Source: Oceanospirillaceae bacterium
GTDB taxonomy: Bacteria > Pseudomonadota > Gammaproteobacteria > Pseudomonadales > Oceanobacteraceae
Reading direction: 5' to 3'
Length of the DNA: 64,000 nt
Assembly (NCBI GenBank): GCA_024234265.1
Contig: JACKOM010000004.1
Span: forward strand, 1 to 64,000
The notes under the pieces are model-generated. The model did no database searches, was not told the origin of the DNA, and saw only the letters and a list, made by a program, of their open reading frames with translations. The translations under genes and the position numbers were made by a program. This document shows, piece by piece, positions 60,154 through 64,000 of the stretch (positions within the stretch are counted from its first letter, which is position 1; every line of letters starts with the position of its first letter).

Positions 60154-60821
60154 TGCGCCTGTTGTTAGTGGAAGACGATGCCAGCCTGGTGGCCAGCCTG
60201 CTGCCCCTGCTGGCCCGCGCCGGTTATGCCTGCGAAGTGGCGCGTGACGGTAACGATGGCCACTTCCTCGGCATGCAGGAGGATTTTGATCTGGTCATCC
60301 TCGATCTGGGCCTGCCCGGCAAAAACGGCTTGCAGGTATTAAACGAATGGCGCGCCGCGCAGCGCAGCATGCCAGTGTTAATACTCACCGCGCGGGATGC
60401 CTGGCACGAGCGGGTGGATGGCCTTAAAGCCGGAGCCGATGATTACCTCGGCAAACCCTTCCATGCCGAAGAATTGCTCGCCCGTTTAGAGGCACTGGCA
60501 CGGCGCAGCAGTGGCCACGCCAGCAATGAATTACAGCTCGGCGAGCTGTGTTTACACATCGAACGCCAGCAACTGCGCTGCGGCAGCGGCGAATGGCAGC
60601 AACTCAGTGGCATTGAATTCCGCCTGCTGCGTTACCTGATGAGCCACCCCGGTAAAATCTGCTCCAAAACCGAACTCAGCGAACAGGCCTACGCAGAAGA
60701 ACAACTGCGCGACAGCAACGTGATTGAGGTATACATCAACCACCTGCGCAAACGCCTCGGCAAAGAGCGTATTGTGACCCTGCGCAACCAGGGTTACCGC
60801 CTGCTGGAAAACGCCCCATGA
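60153..60821 (+). CDS. OmpR/PhoB-family response regulator
   Basis: 222 residues. Receiver domain with acidic pocket VEDD (residues 6-9), phospho-acceptor Asp in LVILDLGLPGKNG (about residue 51), conserved Thr in ILTARD and Lys in YLGKPF. The C-terminal winged helix has SNVIEVYINHLRKRLG. Closest in pattern to the PmrA/QseB group, whose half-sites are TTAAG-like, in agreement with the boxes at 55433 and 59295. Overlaps the kinase gene by 4 bp. Confidence 0.93.
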   Translation: MRLLLVEDDASLVASLLPLLARAGYACEVARDGNDGHFLGMQEDFDLVILDLGLPGKNGLQVLNEWRAAQRSMPVLILTARDAWHERVDGLKAGADDYLGKPFHAEELLARLEALARRSSGHASNELQLGELCLHIERQQLRCGSGEWQQLSGIEFRLLRYLMSHPGKICSKTELSEQAYAEEQLRDSNVIEVYINHLRKRLGKERIVTLRNQGYRLLENAP

Positions 60822-62098
60822 TGTCCCTGCAACAACAACTGCGCCGCCGTTTATTGTTCACCTTAAGCATTACCCTGCTGGGTTTAGTGGTGCTGCAACA
60901 CCTAGGCGCGCGCAGCCTCGGCAATGCTTATCTGGATGAGCGCCTGCAACACGATGCCCAAAGCCTGATTGCCGCCCTGGAGCGCAATAACAACACCTGG
61001 CAACTCAACCCCGAACGCTTAGGGGGCCTGTGGCAACGTGTGCACTCGGGGCACTATTACGAAATCTGGCCCCTGCAAAACCCCGCGCAGCGCCTGATCA
61101 GCCGCTCCCTGTGGGATGAAAAACCCCTCTGGCCAAACATCAACGGCAGCCGCGATTTACACCACAACGGCCACCCCTGGCGCATCTACGGCGAAACCTT
61201 CAGCAAACAGGGCGCGGATTTTCAGCTGTTTGTCGCCGAAGACATACAGGCCTTTGAACAACGCCGCTGGTTATACAGCCTGGGGGCCACCCTGCTGGTG
61301 CTGCTCGCCATGGGGCTGTTGCTGTTCAGCCAGCACCTGCTGCTGAAACGCAGCTTCCGCAAGCTTGATAACCTGCGCCAGCACTTAGCTGCCCTGCGCC
61401 TCGGTGAAACCCTGCCCGACACCCCCGCCCTGCCGGCGGAAATTCAGCCCCTGCTGGCAGAAATTCAGCGCCTTTTAAACCAGTTACAACAAAGGGTAAT
61501 GAGTTCACGCAACGCCCTTGGCAACCTCGCCCACGGCCTTAAACAACCCCTGCAACAACTGCGCAACGAAGCTGCCCACAACCCCGCCCTGCTGCCCTTA
61601 AGCCAGGCCCTTGAGCAACTGATCGAACGGGAATTAAAACGCGCACGCATCGTGGGCATGTCCAGCCCCGGCCGCCAAACCCGCCTAGCCGCCGAGCTGC
61701 CCGCCCTGCAACAGGTGTTAATGAAAATTTACCCCCACTGCCACATACAGCTGGATATTCCACCCGCCGGCGAAATGCCCCACGACAGGGACGACATGCT
61801 CGAACTGCTCGGCAACCTGCTGGATAACGCCTGCAAATACGGCGCAGGTGAAGTGCAGCTGCACATCACCCAACAGGCGCAGGGCTGGCAAATAAACGTG
61901 GAGGATAACGGCCCCGGCATCCCACCTGCACAACGCGCAGCGGCCCTGAACCGCGGCACCCGTTTGGACGAACAACAACCCGGCAGCGGCCTCGGCCTGG
62001 CAATTTGCGCGGATATTGTCAGCCGTTATGGCGGCAGCATTGAGCTTAGCGAGGCAGCCAGTGGTGGATTAAATGTGCGGATTGAATTGCCGGGGTGA
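60818..62098 (+). CDS. Sensor histidine kinase of the PhoQ/QseC type
   Basis: 426 residues. Membrane helix 1 (about 11-33), periplasmic sensor (about 34-150), membrane helix 2 (LGATLLVLLAMGLLLFS), a short linker, HisKA with H-box LAHGLKQPLQQL, N-box NLLDNACKYG and G-boxes DNGPGIPPA and GSGLGLAICADIV. Partner of the regulator just upstream. The signal may relate to redox state or envelope stress sensed with the PepSY protein, an inference from operon content. Confidence 0.92.
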   Translation: MMSLQQQLRRRLLFTLSITLLGLVVLQHLGARSLGNAYLDERLQHDAQSLIAALERNNNTWQLNPERLGGLWQRVHSGHYYEIWPLQNPAQRLISRSLWDEKPLWPNINGSRDLHHNGHPWRIYGETFSKQGADFQLFVAEDIQAFEQRRWLYSLGATLLVLLAMGLLLFSQHLLLKRSFRKLDNLRQHLAALRLGETLPDTPALPAEIQPLLAEIQRLLNQLQQRVMSSRNALGNLAHGLKQPLQQLRNEAAHNPALLPLSQALEQLIERELKRARIVGMSSPGRQTRLAAELPALQQVLMKIYPHCHIQLDIPPAGEMPHDRDDMLELLGNLLDNACKYGAGEVQLHITQQAQGWQINVEDNGPGIPPAQRAAALNRGTRLDEQQPGSGLGLAICADIVSRYGGSIELSEAASGGLNVRIELPG

Positions 62099-62102
62099 TT
62101 TT

Positions 62103-62470
62103 TAAGTTGAGAAGATGCAACCAGCGCTTGTAATGGGCACCCCAAAAAAACTTTTGTAATTACACTGCCCGGCAATTAAAACGGTTTTTATTTTTCTGGG
62201 AAGGGGCTTCCCAGACCCTTCCTTCGCTCACACTGCTGCTTGTTTCCGGTTTTTTCTGCGCGCCATTACGCCCACGCGCCATGGGGCATCCATGCCCTGC
62301 TTCGCCGGCGCTTTGTCAGCATCCATGCTGACTGCGGGCTATGGCGCTTTAAAAAACCGGCGCAGCAAGTTCGCCTTAAGTGTTCTGATTTAACGCCGTG
62401 ATAAAGCGGCATAAATAAAAAAGCATTGAATGAATTTATTCATTCAATGCTTTGTAGTTTCAAACTATGG
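62103..62470 (+). repeat. Dispersed structured repeat, copy 5
   Basis: About 368 bp directly after the kinase gene. The left side resembles copies 1 and 2 (GCAACCAGCGCTTGTAATGG), then CTTTTGTAATTAC as in copies 1 and 3, then the core (about 62194-62405) whose outer stem is CCGGTTTTTT (62246-62255) with AAAAAACCGG (62351-62360). The terminator-like hairpin is at 62417-62454. The end GTTTCAAACTATGG runs into the last attC-like site of the second cassette array. Confidence 0.85.
62417..62454. terminator. Terminator-like hairpin in repeat copy 5
   Basis: AAAAAAGCATTGAATGA pairs with TCATTCAATGCTTTG. The middle pairs differ from those in copies 1 and 4 but remain complementary. Confidence 0.75.
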
Positions 62471-62534
62471 GGCGGCAGCACTTTTTGCGTGTCCCTCCAC
62501 GCTTTTCTGTGACCTCAGCGGCCTCTTGTTATTT
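62459..62534 (-). other. attC: attC-like site at the end of the second array
   Basis: Read on the minus strand: left heptamer AAATAAC (62528-62534), GGCCGC/GCGGC inner boxes, a GCGTGG/CCACGC-type hairpin in the middle, and a right end around GTTTGAA (62459-62465) that lies within the tail of repeat copy 5. The right core departs from consensus. Confidence 0.5.
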
Positions 62535-62541
62535 GTGCCAT

Positions 62542-62736
62542 TCAAGGGCATATCTCAGATTCCTTGAACCCGCCAACCACAGTCCCATCTTCTAAAAGCA
62601 TTCGAATATTCACCACTTTTGAATCAAGTCCATAATCACTGTAAATCGACAGTATTTTCCCTTCATGGCCGTCATACTCAGAGCCAGCCTTTGATATGAA
62701 AGCATACTCTCCAACTTTTATGCATTTAATGTCCAT
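62542..62736 (-). CDS. Second array, hypothetical small protein
   Basis: 64 residues, no family recognised. Predicted all-beta (VGEYAFISKAGSEYDGHEGK, VVNIRMLLEDGTVVGGF), similar in pattern to KOW/SH3-like barrels. Flanked by attC-like sites on both sides, so a one-gene cassette on the minus strand. Confidence 0.65.
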   Translation of the reverse strand: MDIKCIKVGEYAFISKAGSEYDGHEGKILSIYSDYGLDSKVVNIRMLLEDGTVVGGFKESEICP

Positions 62737-62768
62737 TGTAGGCCCCTGGATCTAGCGTTCTTGGTTAC

Positions 62769-62857
62769 AAATAACGCCCCGCACAAGGGCAGATAAATAA
62801 GCGCAGCATTTTGTCTGCCCACCGACCAAAGGGAGCGATTGCTGTGGTTTGTTAGCT
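62769..62857 (-). other. attC: attC-like site between two cassette genes of the second array
   Basis: Read on the minus strand: left heptamer AGCTAAC (62851-62857), which contains the stop codon TAA of the upstream gene; a middle hairpin GGGCAGA/TCTGCCC; and right heptamer GTTATTT (62769-62775) after GGGGC. 89 bp. Confidence 0.72.
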
Positions 62858-63457
62858 ATTTTTTTCACGAACGTTCGGCAGCTTAATTGGGTACATACCT
62901 TTCAGCTTCATAATAGCCTGCTCATATTTTTCAAATACTTGAATATCGAGGTCTAATTTTCCATTTTCAAGAACGATAAGCATGACGTCTTTCGGCTTTT
63001 TTTCAATATTGGCAGAGCGCACATAATTTAGAGCTGATTCCACATGCCTCTCCATCAACTCAATTTCTTCTAGATTTTTTCCTATGCACGCGATAATCAA
63101 GCAATTTTTAGCTTCTTGATTTATCGTAGTAATTGTAAGCGCGCACTTACGCTCACCTTTCTCGCCTGAAAAATAGCTGCCAAATTTCTCCTTTATAAGA
63201 GGAGATAGTTTTGCGGTGTACACCTCGTTTAAAAAGGTTGTTGCAACCCACGATGTAACGAAAGTAGTTATGCCGACTATGCCTGCAATTTCAGATAGTC
63301 CGTGTGCCTTTGGACGAGAATCTAACTCGAAGTCATATTCTTCCGTAACAGGGTACTCATCGGCTATCGGCTTGATTCCCTCCGTAAGGGGTATGACTAA
63401 ACCACGAATTATATGAGAATTGCCCGCACAGAATATGTTCTCTGATACTTGAATCAA
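62852..63457 (-). CDS. Second array, hypothetical protein with one membrane segment
   Basis: 201 residues, no family recognised. A hydrophobic stretch (IAGIVGITTFVTSWVATTFL, about residues 57-76) separates a short N-terminal part from a soluble alpha/beta C-terminal part (LTITTINQEAKNCLIIACIG, VMLIVLENGKLDLDI). The start is TTG at 63457 with GGAG 8 nt upstream; no ATG fits. The stop codon is part of the following attC-like site. Confidence 0.65.
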   Translation of the reverse strand: MIQVSENIFCAGNSHIIRGLVIPLTEGIKPIADEYPVTEEYDFELDSRPKAHGLSEIAGIVGITTFVTSWVATTFLNEVYTAKLSPLIKEKFGSYFSGEKGERKCALTITTINQEAKNCLIIACIGKNLEEIELMERHVESALNYVRSANIEKKPKDVMLIVLENGKLDLDIQVFEKYEQAIMKLKGMYPIKLPNVREKNS

Positions 63458-63477
63458 GTGACAATCTCCATGAGATA

Positions 63478-63543
63478 GCTAACAGCTTTATTCATGCGCA
63501 TACGCGCCTTGTAATTTCGAAAGGCCAATAAATCCTATCGTTT
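63478..63543 (-). other. Cassette boundary block, inverted relative of 51158-51230
   Basis: On the minus strand it ends with core-like GTTAGCT just before the ribosome-binding site of the gene at 63457. It shares 22 identical bases with the block before the first array, and GATAGG...TCGAAAT farther left. See the matching feature at 51158. Confidence 0.55.
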
Positions 63544-63613
63544 AATTTTTGCGAAGCACCCGGAAGTAGTGCATTAATATCAGGAATACCATCCAGGCTT
63601 AGTGCCAATAAAA

Positions 63614-63850
63614 CTAACAATTCATACTTCCAAATGTTGCCTGGTGCACTTCTTTTGGCAAAGCAATCGCAGGGGCTGCATTGCGGATTGCAAGAGTTTC
63701 GGCCTCGGTCAACTCAGCTTCTTTTAACTGCCTCGCCCGCTCAAGCAGAGCTTCGATGGGCGGATCATAAGATACCACCAGCCCCGCTGGGTTTGCCTTA
63801 CCCCTCAACTCCAGATACGAACCAGTATCACCAACTTTAAGCACGTCCAC
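63614..63850 (-). CDS. Hypothetical protein, 78 residues
   Basis: No family recognised. Beta-rich start (VLKVGDTGSYLELRGKANPAG) followed by a charged helix (IEALLERARQLKEAELTEAE). The GTG start at 63850 has AAAGGA upstream. It lies 33 bp after another minus-strand gene and could be its operon partner rather than a true cassette; about 70 bp without a gene separates its stop from the boundary block at 63543. Confidence 0.6.
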   Translation of the reverse strand: MDVLKVGDTGSYLELRGKANPAGLVVSYDPPIEALLERARQLKEAELTEAETLAIRNAAPAIALPKEVHQATFGSMNC

Positions 63851-63883
63851 TTATCGTTCCTTTAATCTATTAAGCGCACAAAT

Positions 63884-64000
63884 TTAACGCCATTTAGACA
63901 TTGCGTAGTTATAAAACTCACCTCTGGCTGCAGGTTTAAGCTGAATCATTTCATGAACCATCTCATATGCAAGCACTTCACCGCTGGCAGATTTAAATAA
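63884..64000 (-). CDS. C-terminal end of an unidentified protein, 5' part outside the window
   Basis: 38 codons and a stop are visible, ending FYNYAMSKWR. The segment is helical (AYEMVHEMIQLKP). Too short to assign. It is placed 33 bp before, and likely in an operon with, the 78-residue gene. Confidence 0.55.
   Translation of the reverse strand, partial: LFKSASGEVLAYEMVHEMIQLKPAARGEFYNYAMSKWR

Noticed and set aside
50594..64000. Integron integrase gene
   Set aside because: No tyrosine recombinase motifs were seen in any frame of the arrays or their flanks; the parent integron must be elsewhere or lost.

Overview
The window looks like the chromosome of a gammaproteobacterium, probably a Cellvibrionaceae/Pseudomonas-type relative. 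The evidence is gene order and gene content: xseB-ispA-dxs, nrdR-ribD-ribB-ribH-nusB-thiL-pgpA, parC-parE-yqiA-cpdA-yqiB-nudF next to tolC, waaA-hldE-hldD, and a PomAB-type sodium-driven stator. The genus is an inference. No rRNA, tRNA, CRISPR array, prophage or integrase gene was seen.

Layout. 0-5 kb: flagellar stator (pomB partial, pomA), then xseB-ispA-dxs (isoprenoid precursors). 5-10.4 kb: a periplasmic aspartic protease, a membrane metallopeptidase-like protein with an altered active site, and two tandem 7TM-DISM histidine kinases. 10.4-15.6 kb: riboflavin/thiamine/NusB cluster using a RibBX-type protein and lacking the usual riboflavin synthase gene. 15.7-24.8 kb: PadR regulator with a divergent FAD oxidoreductase, a solitary MmeI-like restriction-methylation protein, a CobW GTPase and an arsR-arsC-acr3 operon. 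25-41 kb: membrane/protease pair, topoisomerase IV, the cpdA/nudF group, tolC, and lipopolysaccharide core genes (waaA, hldE, hldD, a lipid A acyltransferase). 41.7-50.5 kb: large MASE1 hybrid kinase, small outer-membrane protein, P-type ATPase and Na/Pi cotransporter.

Accessory part. From 51.1 to 55.4 kb there are eight short, AT-rich genes of mostly unknown function on the plus strand. They are separated by attC-like recombination sites, and several stop codons lie inside the site. This is a gene-cassette array without a visible integrase (a CALIN). A second, smaller array on the minus strand runs from about 62.5 kb to near the window end. The two share a 66-73 bp boundary block in opposite orientation. 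Between them lies a redox module: cytochrome b plus DUF1924 cytochrome, then diheme cytochrome c, PepSY protein, response regulator and sensor kinase. The module is interrupted by a TIGR03545/TIGR03546-like pair on the opposite strand. Its two halves carry the same TTAAG-N6-TTAAG direct repeat at the same distance from their start codons, so they are probably one regulon.

The strongest unexplained signal is a family of five dispersed non-coding repeats (about 280-630 bp, all in the same orientation) at 24.8, 41.1, 50.6, 56.5 and 62.1 kb. They contain nested hairpins, several with paired compensatory changes between copies, and most copies end in a terminator-like hairpin. Three of the five border the cassette arrays or the redox module. 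A separate 142-bp MITE-like element sits exactly in the loop of a terminator hairpin at 45.6 kb.
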